Shown one piece after another: positions 1 to 11,528 of a stretch of DNA of 64,000 nucleotides. Source of the DNA: Tanypteryx hageni (lineage: Eukaryota; Arthropoda; Insecta; Odonata; Petaluridae); the NCBI GenBank assembly GCA_028673005.1, contig CM054118.1, positions 60,631,401 to 60,695,400 of the forward strand, in the 5' to 3' direction. The notes under the pieces are model-generated. The model was not told where the DNA came from. It saw only the letters and a program-made list of their open reading frames with translations, and ran no database searches. Each line of letters opens with the position of its first letter. Within the stretch, counting starts at the first letter, position 1. Made by a program: the position numbers and the translations under genes.

Positions 1-497
1 TTCAAACCACGGGAGCACGCATTTCACGTCGGGAATTTAGCGTCCCCATGGCCGCCATCCGAGAGGTAGATAGAGTTGGTATTGGTTATCTGGGTGTTGA
101 TAAATTGGGAGAAGGAGATATAGGAGGATAGGAAGAAGTAGGAGACTTTTGAATAGGTGGATAAGGGACGCTGCTTCACTGTGACGGATTACGGACGGGG
201 ACGATCGCTATCGGGAGTCAACTAGGAAATTTGACTTAAGAGATAAGAAATGATAGCTGTGGTTCGCATTAGTGTAATGGAAAAGGTCGTACTCTATTTG
301 GTGTTTGATTCAAGCTAAACTATAAAGAATATTACGCTTTCACTTTTGCGACCAATAGAAACACGTGTTTGAGCATATTAGTTTTGTACATAATAAATTT
401 ATGTCCGCTATTGTATATTCAGCAATTACCGTAACAACTTTTACATGTAATTTTTATGCGACAAAAATGAGGTGACAAACAAATATAATTTACCTTT

Positions 498-719
498 TCA
501 ATGGGAGATGTTGCACCGGTTTTCTCTTCCCATTCCACTTATATCCGGAGTAATGCTGGTAGTTACTGTTCTTAGAATATCTCTTAAACTCTGATCTGTC
601 AGTGATGAACGTAATGGGGCTTTGTTTAATTTCATAAGAGAGAACGTTTGTTCACACATGCGATAAATATCCATAATAAATTTTACCTGTATTTTTTGCG
701 GAAAAGGAATGCACCACAT
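498..719 (-). pseudogene. hAT transposase C-terminal fragment
   Basis: A 73-codon open frame matches the C-terminal dimerisation region of hAT-superfamily transposases of the GTF2IRD2-like type. The pattern is a CEQTFSLMKLNK block followed by a SLTDQSLRDIL helix and a TTSITPDI segment. Nothing upstream of the fragment resembles the rest of a transposase (zinc finger, catalytic core), so this is a relic. It lies next to a hAT-like terminal sequence ending at 779, which suggests an internally deleted element. The family assignment rests on motif recognition only. Confidence 0.6.
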
Positions 720-739
720 GAGTTAAATCCTGCCGGACC

Positions 740-779
740 ACAAAAAATTGGGCCGCGGGCCGTGTGTTGCACACCCCTG
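740..779. mobile_element. hAT-like terminal sequence
   Basis: The sequence ends in GTTGCACACCCCTG, the reverse complement of a CAGGGGTGTGCAAC-type hAT terminus, preceded by a GGCCGCGGGCC block typical of such ends. The next 8 bases (TTCTAGTC, 780-787) would be the target duplication, but I find no matching copy to the left, so the other end is lost or outside the window. It probably belonged to the same element as the transposase fragment at 498-719. Confidence 0.5.
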
Positions 780-825
780 TTCTAGTCCCTATTCGCCTCT
801 TCTCCATTCCCTTATCATCAATATT

Positions 826-1031
826 CGTATTTTTGAAACGAGAAAAAAGTCTGCTATGACCGGGAATTGAACCCGGGTCTTCCACTTGCCGGGCGGATAT
901 TCTACCCCTGAACTATCGTAGCAGAACATTTTCTCTCGTTTCTGAACACGGATGTTTTCTTTGGTAGGACGGGAACTAGCCAAGCTAGTATCAAACTGCC
1001 CCGACAGATGTCCTCAAAGAGAATCATCTCG
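826..1031 (-). repeat. tRNA-Gly-derived repeat, copy 1
   Basis: On the minus strand the tRNA-like core (924-851) can be folded as an almost complete cloverleaf: a 7-bp acceptor stem with one mismatch, a GTTC/GAAT D stem, a TCCGC/GTGGA anticodon stem and a CCGGG/CCCGG T stem. It is closest to tRNA-Gly, but the loop reads CCGGCAA rather than the CTGCCAC of Gly-GCC. A leader upstream of the core contains ACTAGCTTGGCTAGT and is shared with two other copies (about 1151-1350 and 18380-18530), so this is a dispersed repeat, not a lone tRNA gene. The tail TTCTCGTTTCAAAA-like sequence is also shared. Confidence 0.65.
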
Positions 1032-1150
1032 TTTCAAAATTTTTCCCAACTTTACAGCTTATGCCTGTCTGCATAGGATCTTCGGATTGCTTTATTCCAT
1101 CAATTTCTTGTTTGGCAATCTCACCATTTGAGAGGGAGGAGTTTTCTTTG

Positions 1151-1350
1151 ATATATCTCTTCGAGGACGTCCGTTGGAGCAATTTGATACTAGCTTGGCT
1201 AGTTCCGTCCCAACTAAGAAAACACCCGCGTTCAGAAAACAGAAAATTGATCTGCTACGATATTTCAGTGGTGGAACATCCGCTCGGCAAGTGGAATGCC
1301 CGGGTTCTGATTCCCTCTCATAGCAAACTATTTTCTCGTTTCAAAATTAT
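1151..1350 (+). repeat. tRNA-Gly-derived repeat, copy 2
   Basis: Same organisation as the inverted copy at 826-1031. A leader with GAGGACGTCCGTTGGAGC and GATACTAGCTTGGCTAGTT is followed by a tRNA-like core (1252-1326) with B-box-like GGTTCTGATTCCC and a tail TTTTCTCGTTTCAAAA. The core has lost several pairings, so it is not a functional tRNA gene. The two copies face each other with about 120 bases between them. Confidence 0.6.
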
Positions 1351-1960
1351 TTCCAATGATATATGTATTTTATTTCTATACGTGACCTACTTTTGTATTT
1401 ATTAACATACTCTCTTGAATATGATACCGTATCATGGATTCGAAAGATCGTATAATTGAACGTTTAAGTTAAATATTTAATTCTCAAAATTAAACTCTTT
1501 CTTTTTTGCGGTAATTTTGTTATCCATACCAAAGCGGCGTTCATATGTGTTATTACTCGACGCATTTTAATAATAATAAAATCGTTTTCTCGATATTTCA
1601 CGCGTATGCAAGATAAATTAATAAGATAAATAGAAATCCACTCTTTCAAAACTGTAATACAAACGACTTCCTTTTAGAGCATTATTTTGACAATTCCTAT
1701 ATTAAGTAAGTGGAGAGTTCCCTAGTTAAATGAATTTTAATTTTTATATGCGTGCATATAGCATATCATATTTTATTATCATTTCATTTAACCCAAGTTT
1801 TAATGTTTTTAAACACTGAATTGAATATATTTGGAACTGTAACATACCTATTTTTAAATATTTCTGATGAATGTTGACATATCTGTTTTTTATTTTTCTC
1901 TAGCTCATAAAAAGCCGTTTAAGGCCTTTATATTGAGAGTAATTACGATAACAAAAACAA
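1351..1960. other. AT-rich DNA, nothing identified
   Basis: Only short random open frames occur. No splice-consistent exon, transposon end or RNA gene was seen. Confidence 0.5.
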
Positions 1961-1967
1961 ATACATA

Positions 1968-2045
1968 CAGCCAAGCTCACGGCAGGATTCGAACCCGGAA
2001 GCTAGCCACAATAACAACACCTCTACGAAGGCCGGCTCAGAGCAA
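1968..2045 (-). repeat. tRNA-like SINE fragment
   Basis: On the minus strand a B-box-like block (TTCCGGGTTCGAATCCTGCC) follows an A-box-like region with tRNA spacing. No cloverleaf of tRNA-gene quality can be built. Interpreted as the head of a tRNA-derived SINE. Confidence 0.45.
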
Positions 2046-2109
2046 GATATATATTATATTCGAACTTGCAAGTAGTTCCCTTAACAACCCCTTTTTATTG
2101 AATTAATAA

Positions 2110-2885
2110 ATTTATGATGGTGCCCAGACGTTGCTGCAACTGCTGAAATATCTCGAATTTAGAGCAGCAGTAAGTCATCTAGAAGAAGGTGATCCATTTA
2201 TCGCGGATTTTGAAAAGGTGCCAACTATAGCGGATCGCATATATATGACTGACTCAATTGTATTGCGGTACTCTTGAAAATGATATTTTTTATCTTTTCA
2301 CCAGTATATGTATCACTTTTAAGGATATCAATTGCGGTATTTAAATAAATGAGTTAATTTTCGCATTTGGGAAAATACTTTTGATCGTTGAAAAGAAATA
2401 AATTTAATTATGATAGAAAACAAGGATGGTTCATAAAAATGTATATGATAGTTTTTGATGAAGCAGTAGACAATCTTACTCCTTATCAATGTATTTGAAT
2501 CTTATATTTATAGCCTAAAATTATGTGTAATTTCGTATGATAAAATAAAACAAATTGTATATTGTCCGAAAAAATGACAGGTTAAAATTAATAAAAAACA
2601 GAATTAAAATTTTTAGCTAACAAGAAATTATTTAAATATCTCAAACTATATTGATTTTATTTTTCGCAGCAGTTGGTTGGCTAGATAAACCATTTTTGAG
2701 GTAGGGGAGGGGAAGAGGGGAAGGAATTAGCCTTGAGACAATAATATGAGATCGAGTTTTTAGATTTATATTGTCGTCAAGGCAGTCATCCTTATTAAAA
2801 ATGGCAATATTTCCACAAAATATATGTGATTTAAACGTTAGGTATCAGCGATTTTAAAGTGTAGGCGGAAAAATATCAATAGGTG
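2110..2885. other. AT-rich DNA, nothing identified
   Basis: Low-complexity AT-rich sequence with no supported feature. Confidence 0.5.
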
Positions 2886-2893
2886 CTTATATG

Positions 2894-3017
2894 CAGTGGC
2901 AGCCCGAGGTATTTTGGCGCCCCAGGAGAGAAATCGCACAGCGCGTTTAAGTTACCACACTAGTACTACTAGTAAAAATAAGCATTATAACCTGACTAGT
3001 TGGGCGCCGTGCCACGG
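2894..3017. mobile_element. Short non-autonomous hAT-like element
   Basis: The left end CAGTGGCAGCCCGAGG and right end GGGCGCCGTGCCACGG are imperfect inverted termini. The flanking octamers CTTATATG and CTTATGTC agree at 6 of 8 positions, suggesting a decayed 8-bp hAT duplication. The element is about 124 bp with no coding capacity. Confidence 0.4.
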
Positions 3018-3930
3018 CTTATGTCCAAAATCTAAGCTTTGCAACTTTTTCCCTCTTTTTCTAACGCTCTAACTACATCGCGTTCGGCTCGAAGACAGTG
3101 GAAATTGTCCTCTCTTGCTTTTTTTAGTTTTTTTTAAACTTCGGACACGGTAAAAATAACGACACCGGTCGCTCGGTCTAAATAACGATGCACCCTATTT
3201 ATTTCTCTTTTTTAACCGACCGGGATGTATACTATAAACCCGAAAACGGGTTATTCGCGTAACGTCCGCGTTGGAGGGAGCGCGAGTAATGACCGCCGCA
3301 GAACCGCGCGGCGCGCAAAGCAGGTATAAAAAAAAAGGATTTCGGAGCAGCAGATGGATATAATCGCCTTAAATGGCGGCCGAAATAATGCGACTTGCAC
3401 GAGTCACGTGATATGAGGATGAAGGAAGAGAAAAAGCGGATAAAGGGAGGAGTGTAGGTTGACAAAGAGAAGAGGAGAGGGGAGAATTGCGGCAAGAGGT
3501 GTCGCAGATGAATTCTTTTTTGCCTCCTCGGAAGCGGAAGCTATCGCATGGAGAGACGCAGGTGATGCCTTGAAGCAAATGACGTCACTGGGGACCCCAA
3601 TTTTTTTATCTAGTCCACCGGGAGTTGGGAACAATGAAACGGAACTGCGAGAGAGTTTTCAAAAATGGACACCAACGTTTTATTAGAAAAGTTGAGTGGA
3701 ATAATTTCACAAAGTAGACTAATTGCATTGAACCCACCCGAGAGGCGCTATATAAAAAGGGCTCCTAGGAGTAGCCACTAAAACTAACCGATATATTATT
3801 ATGCGCCAAACAGCTCTCTTAAGCTAATTTTAAACGAAAGTAATAATCTAGCATTAACAGATGTACCTTTTGAAAGCGGCGTAGGATTAAATGGAAATCA
3901 ATAAAACGGAATTTTAACTTTTACCTTTTC
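3018..3930. other. GC-richer stretch without a supported gene
   Basis: Positions about 3230-3560 are richer in CG dinucleotides than the surroundings and carry several overlapping short open frames on both strands, but none has recognisable domain content or splice support. It could be a promoter or CpG-dense segment of a gene outside my recognition. No function is assigned. Confidence 0.35.
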
Positions 3931-3932
3931 CA

Positions 3933-4345
3933 TAGGTAGTATAGGGGAAAGTATTGCTTCCACGGAAAATTGATTTCGAGATTTCAACGGAAATGCACGT
4001 TTTGAAGTCCCCTAAACACGTTATGTTAAAGGGGACAAGAGTCGATTAGTTTGTGGTTAAAATCGGTCAACCAGAAGTGGGTGTTTACGCTTGTCACTTA
4101 TCGGTTTCTTTCAAATATTTGCTTTAATACTTGATCAATGTAAGCAATTATTGCAATAAAAATCATAATAAATTTAATTTTCTACAAATTTTGTTCGAAA
4201 CATTTTGCCATATAATGCATTATTTAAGAGATATATTTAAAACTATTCCTTAGCTGCCACGACTACACCACCTACAGGCGACATGTGTAAACACTTTTGT
4301 TTACGCTTAATTACGTTTCAGTAACGCTACTTTTTATTTTCTTAA
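3933..4345 (+). repeat. Dispersed repeat family X, copy 1
   Basis: Shares an ordered set of blocks with copies at about 5925-6145, 19850-20230 (inverted) and 52985-53265. The blocks include GGGGAAAGTATTG, GATTTCGAGATTTCAACGG, GCTTTAATACTTGATCAATG, AATTTAATTTTCTACAA, ACACCACCTACAGGCGACAT and GTAAACACTTTTGTTTACGC. No coding capacity or terminal structure was recognised, so the class of element is unknown. Confidence 0.6.
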
Positions 4346-5540
4346 TTACTGGACATTCCGCTTAGCTTACATTCTATTTCTTTTGGATGAAATGGACCCG
4401 TCATTAAAAAAATTAGCCACGTTCCGCAGTTTAATATCACTGCCAATCGGGAAACCATCTATATACTCGTATTTGCATTTCCCAGAGTTTCGTTTAACGC
4501 TCCGCCAAGTTACGAAAGAGGTGTATATTGAAATTAAATTAATAAAATTTAATAATATATACTTGCCACCATAGTAGAAATTAGTTTCTCTAAAATATTT
4601 TAATATTAAATTTTCACCCTCGACGTAACCACAAAATACAGTATTATATATCCAATTTCGATTGCCATTTAAGTCCGTCAACGCAACCGCGCCGAATATT
4701 CCTGTCCGCAGTAAAAAAAAGTTGCCAACTCATCATTAACGCAAATGACTTCCAATCTACAGACCGCCGGACACATCCGGCCCGCTGAGTGTTTTCATCT
4801 GGATATATGGCAATTAAAGGAAACCTCGTAACGTAAAATAAAAATAGGAAACGGCAGAAACATTTCGTCTTCCCCGCCCTATTTTCATAACAGATGAATT
4901 CGATTAAAACAAATCCAACTTATCCCTTCAGTATGATGTGAGGTATGGTGACAGAACTTAATCGTAAGTCAAACCTCCGCGAATTCCGTCAAATCCTATT
5001 ATGTAGTTGTAGAGATAGGATTAATTACCATTTCATTTTTCACTCTAGTTTATCATAATTCTCGTGGTGTCCGCCGAGATGTAGATGACGAGGGACCCGA
5101 TGTGATCGCTGCACTCGGTACACTTCCGTGGATTTTTTAATGATTTGAATCTGCGTTAGTAGCGTTCGTTAATAACATGACTGCTGAGAGTCTTTAACAT
5201 TGTGGTTAAATAAATAAAACGGTGGGGATGAGAGCAAAATATAACATTAATGACGGAGAAATAGTTTTTTGAAAATATATATAGAAAAATCTTCTTCATT
5301 CTTCACACCACTTACGTTTTTTTCGGTTGATAATAATTTTGAAGCTGTTATGTAGGGTTTTTTAGCATGCTATAGTAGTTATAATTCTAGTTTCATGTTG
5401 GTAGATTAAAGCATAAAAATGATACCATGTGTAATACTTCCCAGGAGTAAAGAGAGCATGGTAAGATTTTTCATTGGTTACCGACCTTTTCAGTAAAACC
5501 CTGAAGTGAATCGAATCCTGCAAAGTTAAGAAATTTTTCT
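4346..5540. other. No supported feature
   Basis: A 104-codon minus-strand frame at 4681-4367 is the longest open stretch, but it has no recognisable domain and no clear splice context. Otherwise ordinary AT-rich sequence. Confidence 0.4.
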
Positions 5541-5609
5541 GATGTCTAAGGGTGAATTTAATATAAAAGTTATCAATAAGATCAATAGAATAACAAAGTT
5601 CCTCCCACC

Positions 5610-5755
5610 CTCCTTTGTTCCCTTTCTCTTTCTCTTCCTCTATCTCTCCCTCTCCCCATCCATCTCTCCTTCCCTCCCTCTCTCACTTTCTCTCCCTCTT
5701 TCCCTTTCTTTCTCCCTCGTCTGCTCTTTACCTCTTTCTCTCTCTATTTTCTCCT
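5610..5755. repeat. Polypyrimidine (CT-rich) tract
   Basis: About 145 bases composed almost entirely of C and T in short CCCT, CTCT and TTTC units. This is simple sequence, and the open frame through it has no meaning. Confidence 0.8.
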
Positions 5756-5756
5756 T

Positions 5757-5915
5757 GGTTATGGCTGGTTAGAGTATCTGCCGACGGATATTAAGGTAGC
5801 AGTTTCAAGTACTGCCTAGGACATGGATGTTTGCGTTCATGTCAAGGTTATATGTAAGAATGGTTATGATTATCCAAATATTGCCCTCAATAAAGACATT
5901 ATTATTATTTCTTTT
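5757..5915 (+). repeat. tRNA-like SINE
   Basis: A tRNA-like head has A-box-like GGCTGGTTAGAGTATCTGCC and a B-box-like GTTTCAAGTACTGCC. It is followed by a body ending in CCCTCAATAAAGAC and a short (ATT)n tail. The AATAAAGAC 3' end also occurs, inverted, in repeats at 29270-29558 and from about 29940. A related head occurs near 12770. Confidence 0.45.
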
Positions 5916-5924
5916 CCTTTCCTT

Positions 5925-6145
5925 CATAATAATTGATCAATGTAAAAAACATGGAATAAAAGTTGTAGGAAATTTAATTTTCTACAAGGTTTGTTCGATA
6001 CATTTTACGGTATAATGCATTGTTTAAGAGATGATTTAAAAACCACATTTTTTTAGCTACAACCACCACACCACCTTCAGGCGACATTAGTAAACACTTT
6101 CGTTTACGCTTAGTTACGTGTTAGTAGCGCTCTTTTTAGTGCTTT
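5925..6145 (+). repeat. Dispersed repeat family X, copy 2
   Basis: Contains TTGATCAATGTAAAAAAC, TTTAATTTTCTACAAGG, ACACCACCTTCAGGCGACAT and GTAAACACTTTCGTTTACGC in the same order as the copy at 3933-4345. It is followed by a short CCGTCCGTCCGTTCGTCCG tandem near 6180, a common companion of such repeats. Confidence 0.6.
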
Positions 6146-6199
6146 TCGTCACTGTTGAAAAGCGTTATTACCTTCGTGAAGTCCGTCCGTCCGTTCGTC

Positions 6200-8220
6200 C
6201 GTAGACATGTATCAGGAAAGAATTGACGGAACCGATTTCAAATTTTAAAGTCAAAATAACGAAAAAATGGGTTCCCAGACATTGAAATCAATTTTGTCGA
6301 TAAAAACTGATGTGACATGGAAAGCGTTGTTACAATCTAATGTGTATAACTGGCTTAATTGATGTACACAAATGTTCAGCTGAAGAGAAATGAAAATGTA
6401 GACATCTATATATTAAATGCGTTTTGTCAGTGTGTCAGAAAAGACCGAGGACACTTCACACTATCATATGGGAAGGTCTCGGATCACCGCACATTTATAT
6501 TTTGTCACCGAAAGGTTATTGGACTATGTTATTGAAATTTCATTAAAAGTATTTCTACTTTTTTTTATAGTTGCAAATATCGCCTAAAAACTAGCATTAA
6601 AAACTACAGTACCTACCTATTATAAGAAATTGTAGGAAAACCTAATTTGAAAAGAAGATTTAGGTTGAAAATATTAGTGTCGTGCCATCTCATGGCAGTA
6701 ATAGGAACCGGTAAAACCTAAAATACGGGACCGACGGAGATAGTTTAAGTTTCGTCACCAGGAGGCACTAGTATTTTAACACGCATTTTTTTAAATATAC
6801 CCATGTACATTCTTGATTTCCATTGCATTACATGAATTAAATTAAATTAAAATAAAAAAGCACGAATATTTAATAGCAGCATTTGTCGCAAAACATACTT
6901 TGCACATGCACGTACCCAGAAATTTACTTCGGGGAGGAGGGAGTCTGAGGCCGAAAACCAATTTCCAACAATTGATTAAATAAACGCCTTATTCATATAA
7001 TATTAACTTTTATAACATTTTTAGTTGTCGTAACTCATAACGCAGCAAGTGGCAGCATAGAAAGAGGAAACGTAGCAAGTTTGTAGCGTGGTTATCGCGG
7101 ATTCCACAAATGTCATTACACGGACACCCCGGACCACCCCACCCGTGTACGTACTTGATGTTTCATACCCCAAATAGACCAAAGTCAACAGGTTCACTAT
7201 AAACTGCTTTCTCGCACGACTTTAAGGATGAAATTCACCCGAGTTGGTCTTGATACATATTATGTTCATTTCCTTATGTAGTTCCCGCGTCTTCTGCACA
7301 GAAGACTCAAAGTGGCCTTTAATCGAGTGAATTTTTAACTTACATACACTCTCGTGACCAACAAACATTTTGTCTTGTGAGATTCTCTGCAACGCTCGAG
7401 GAATAACAGAGAGATAGAGCCAGCAGCATTAGAAGGCGAATTGGTTAGTCTTAGCACGAGTTCACATTTACAAAATTCGATAACAACTTGTGTTCAGTAA
7501 AATTAATTCCAATTTGCACTGACAATGAGAGAGTTGTTATGTAAAAACTAAAAAATATTCTTGATTCAGTTTACGAGAAAACCTCTTCATAAGAATCTAT
7601 TAATTTATTCCAACAGCTCCATGTGAAATTATTTCATTAAATATAAAGTGTACTCATAATAAAGCAATTATTGTCAATTTATATCTCTAAACGACACGTA
7701 TGCCAACGTCTGATAGCAATTAAATCTCAATACTTTCATTTGAATAAAACGGTCATTCAGCGCTTCTGAATGTATAATGATCACTTTAATTCTTCGTAGA
7801 ATTAAGATAACAGTAAAACGGTATGCTCATTGATTAACTTGAATGCGTTCAAAAAAAATTATGATACTAAACGATTAAAATCTTGCAATCATTTAAAATT
7901 GTATAATATTATAAACAAAGTAAAATCACTTTAAATTTATTTCATATAATACCGAAAGAATATTTTACATACATTTAAATTTTCAGAAAAACTGGTTTAT
8001 GATGAAAACTCCCAATTACGAGTTCAATTATATATTTACGCGACATAAAGCTGCTAATAATTGATCTTATCAATGGAAGCTTGCATTTAGATGTTTCAGT
8101 TCCGAATCTAAGATATAAATCGCTTATTATATCCGAGGTCGACATAACTGATTACCACTTTATGTTTTCCGAGATTATGTATAGAAAACTGTAACGGAAA
8201 GAAAATCTAACACAGAAAAC
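6200..8220. other. AT-rich DNA, nothing identified
   Basis: No coding exon, RNA gene or complete mobile element was recognised. A purine-rich segment near 6910 and a CACCCCG-rich segment near 7120 look faintly like two ends of one element, but their similarity is too weak to call. Confidence 0.4.
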
Positions 8221-8529
8221 ATGATCTCTGAATGCGAAAAAGTAGAGAGCTTCTTTTATTTGAGGTACATAGTACTATTTACAAAGGGAGCGGAACGATT
8301 TACCCCTCTGCGTATAAGGCAGTTGCTTTTAATGCGAGTGGAAGTCAAACGACTAATGGGCTTGGCTACATAAAATTTTCCTACTTACGCATTGAAATAG
8401 AAGTTGTTTACACGAATCAATGAGATTGATTACACCAACTCAATTCAACATGGGGCCGAATGAATTCGTTTGTGCGGGTATTCGCATTATTGTGATCATT
8501 TAATACACGAGTGCTATAAAATACTATCA

Positions 8530-8775
8530 AAAATTGAAAAAAGAAAAACTCGACGTTTTTGGATAAGAAGATGGATCATGGGACGAGATATTTTAGGAGC
8601 ATCGGAATCTTTGTCGAGGGAATTGGCCGCAGAAGATCGCGAGATAATAAAAAGTCATCTCAGAATGTCTCCGGTGCAATTTGAAGAACTTTTGGATATG
8701 GGCTAGCCATTAATTCAAAAGCGAGGTAGTGCAATGAGAGAAGCTCTTAATGCCAGCCTGAAACTTTCCTCTAGG
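8530..8775 (+). pseudogene. PIF/Harbinger transposase N-terminal relic
   Basis: The translation contains KTRRFWIRRWIMGRD, an LAAEDREIIKSHLRMSP segment and, after an in-frame TAG at 8704-8706, QKRGSAMREAL. This order (RRFW..W, then E/D..F..YLRM..F..LL, then N/MREA) is the N-terminal signature of HARBI1-like transposases. The catalytic DDE region is missing, so the fragment is non-functional. Nearby short motifs such as TTTACAC.AATCAAT recur near 8405 and 9095 and may be subterminal sequence of the same element. Confidence 0.6.
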
Positions 8776-9059
8776 CCTTCACGTCTTGTCCGTCACTCCC
8801 GGTAAATTTAAAAGAGAAATTAAATTTTAAATATCGTTTTCTCTGGCATTCTTAATTTTATAATCACTGTTTTTTGCCATTCCACAAGCACACGTAGTTT
8901 TTTATCAAGTCCAAAAACAACGGTATATGGACCTCTCTCCACTTAAAAACCATGATTCTTCTGTACAATTTCCGGCAGTTCCCTGAACGAACCAACACAA
9001 TTCGCTTTCATTAGTTCACTTGTCCTTCACGGCTTAAAACCAGGGCATCTGTGATGTCT

Positions 9060-9300
9060 CGATACGAAAATGCTTTCAATGCTATTGAAATTCTGTTTAC
9101 ACTAATCAATCATCGTTCAATGCGGGTGATTCATTCACATTGCTTCCATGAAATTGAACAAAAGTAGAGCTCGACCCTACTTCTTTCAATGTTCAATGCG
9201 ATTGCTCAATGACATTCAATTGTTGTTTACACTTAAATTTATTTTTCAATTTGGATGATTGAACCGGATTGTTCAATCGAATTGAACCGTGTGAATGCGC
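9060..9300. mobile_element. Possible Harbinger 3' end
   Basis: The segment repeats short TTCAAT / GATTGAAC motifs and ends in GAACCGTGTGAATGCGCC followed by TTA, the target trinucleotide preferred by Harbinger elements. Read inward, the end begins GGCGCATTCACACGG. The matching left terminus was not found. It probably belongs to the transposase relic at 8530-8775. Confidence 0.35.
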
Positions 9301-10050
9301 CTTATGGGGCTCTTGGGCTATTAGTTGCCTCCCGCAATATACTATCAGGAACCTTCATACGAAGGGAATAGCTGAGGTCGTCAAACAGGCCTTGGAGAAA
9401 CTTAGGTGGGGTGTGCGCTCTGTGCGCAGACGACCAAGCTCACCCAAGCAGGCAGGCGAGAAGGCCTTACTTCGGTTCACAGAAGGCAGACGCCCGTGTA
9501 TCACGTGATCCTAGAGAAGTGCGAGGATCACGAGAACTTCACCAAAATCTCTATGATTCACAGGGTAAAAAAAAACCTCAGGGCATCGGTCATACGAGGA
9601 AATACAGCAAAGAAAACCCTGCTGTCACGTGGGTCGATCCGCACTGAACAAAAGAGAGCACAAAAAAGACCGCAATGTCAATTATCGGGGATTTTTCACC
9701 TACCAGGTGATCCTCGAGAATCGCAGGCAGCTTATAAATGAAAATTCGCCGGGAGGATCAGCCCGCGCGAAATTTTATCCTCTCCCCCGGTTTCCGAACC
9801 AGCCGGTTAACAACCCCGCTCCATATAACGCAGCTTCGCCTTTCATATTTTCGGCCGCAACCCATCACACTCCCCTTTCCCCACGCCCTGCGCTCCTCCA
9901 CCCTTCAACTTTCAACCCCCACCCATTGACCCTCGTCGCGCGGAAACGCAGGCGAGAACCTTTCCCGCGGCCGATCCCTTTTCTGAGCCTTTTTGCCCGA
10001 CTCGCCCTTCGCCTCATACCCAGGAATATGCCCAATCCCCCCTAAGGCTC
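9300..10050. other. GC-richer region with unassigned open frames
   Basis: This stretch is clearly richer in G and C than its neighbours and carries overlapping plus-strand frames (9406-9741 and 9629-10045). Neither translation resembles a family I recognise, and overlapping frames of this kind are expected in GC-rich DNA. The sequence from 10045 (GGCTCACTCACACTAGGG after TAA) looks like the start of a Harbinger-type terminus, but no partner end was seen. No gene is called. Confidence 0.35.
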
Positions 10051-11500
10051 ACTCACACTAGGGAGAAACGCGGCGAAGCGAAGTGCGGCTACAAGAAAAT
10101 ATTCTTACCGATGAGTTAAATGGACCCGCTCAGACAAAGGGAATTGAAGCAAGAAGAAGCGAAAAGAATTCCTTGGGGAGAATCTTTCTTCGCTTCGCCT
10201 GACGTCACGAGGCGAAGTTTTGTGCGATCACAGTGAAGGTATTGGGGTATGCACTGGAGATCGGGAATCATCGTGAATGTTCGGGCATATTCGTAATAGG
10301 AATTCCCGCAGATGATGAATTTCCTCGACTTAATTCTCAAGCCATTATACCTTCACTTTTTTAGAATGTGGATCGACTTCGGAAACCTTCCGAACGAGTA
10401 CTTTTGGATCGGCTGGATGTAGATCTTTTTCAAAGAAATAATATTTGAAACTGCAATGCCTCATGCACTGTCAATTCTCTGCTTCCCGATTCAAAAATTT
10501 TATAACATGCATGGTACAAGGCAGGGTATATAGACCAAAGGCACATCACAGCAGTGCAGTATTGCTTTGATATGAACATTTATAAATAAAACTGTAAAAG
10601 TGTCCTAGAAGAAAGCAAATGTGATGACGCTACGTTTATAAAGTGTCCGTTGTCGGATGCGACGGTGTTTCTCTCATTTCTATACAAATTTTAGTGTTTG
10701 TACTTAAAACGTTTAGCATAAATAAAATACCTATTTAAAATTTCAATTATTGTTTTTTTTTTTCAGATTAATACAAAAATTTCCGTGCCAAACCGCGGAA
10801 TACATAAACTCCTAACGGCTTTTCGATTTCCCGCTCGCCGTGTAAAAGTCTAATTTTTAGTGTGGTGATTATATTTCCATTATTTGTGTTTAAAAACTAA
10901 TTAACTTGACTTCACTGTATGGTTTAAAAACTTGCGCATGCATTCTAGTAAATTAACTTTACAGCCTTTTAAATATATCGATGAATAAGGACGCCATCGG
11001 AGGCTTGTATGCTTATTTAGAACAGAAGATCCAAGCCTCAAAGTTTATTAGCTCCATTTTTATTTTGTATTTTGCTGAATTTCACTTATCCTCTACCTCA
11101 CCTTCCCCTCTATCCCTCTCGCCTCCCACAACCTCGAACCCGGTCTTCTTCTTCCCGATTCCTTCGTGTTTACGATAACGAGCTACGGACAGTGACCATC
11201 TTGAGAAGGGGCCCAGGTTGTAAAAACAACCAAACTTTGAATGAAAATAATTTGGCTCATAAGCAACACATATCATTTCACAAATCGTATTTAGTCACCA
11301 TCTACTCTTATTGTAAAAAACTGAATCAAATCGGACGGTTACTATTCGTAAATGTTCCTTGTTAGATGCCCTTAGCACATTAGAGAGCATTGGTATCTCG
11401 TTTCATTCTTCGTCGGATGACTTAGAGATCTATTCTGTTTACCAACCCGGAGCCAAACGGCTCCATGTAGCCGATCTGGAAAAACCCGTAACAGAGGCAA
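10050..11500. other. No supported feature
   Basis: AT-rich sequence with short random frames only. Confidence 0.4.
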
Positions 11501-11528
11501 CGGCAATCTATGTGGGCGACTGGAATTC

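Noticed and set aside
851..924. A functional tRNA gene on the minus strand
   Set aside because: The fold is good, but the sequence is one of three copies of a repeat with a shared leader, the loop lacks U33 and the acceptor stem has a mismatch.
4367..4681. 104-codon minus-strand frame
   Set aside because: Some protein-like stretches but no recognisable family and no clear exon boundaries.
5542..5772. Ser/Leu/Pro-rich open frame
   Set aside because: It lies in a polypyrimidine tract and is an artefact of low complexity.
6905..7155. Possible MITE with CGTACCCAG / GTGTACGTAC ends
   Set aside because: The ends match too poorly and no target duplication was seen.
9406..10045. Overlapping frames of up to 138 codons
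   Set aside because: GC-rich stretch with several overlapping frames, no domain, no splice context.
10045..10110. Harbinger-type terminus GGCTCACTCACACTAGGG
   Set aside because: No partner terminus; a single end after TAA is weak evidence.
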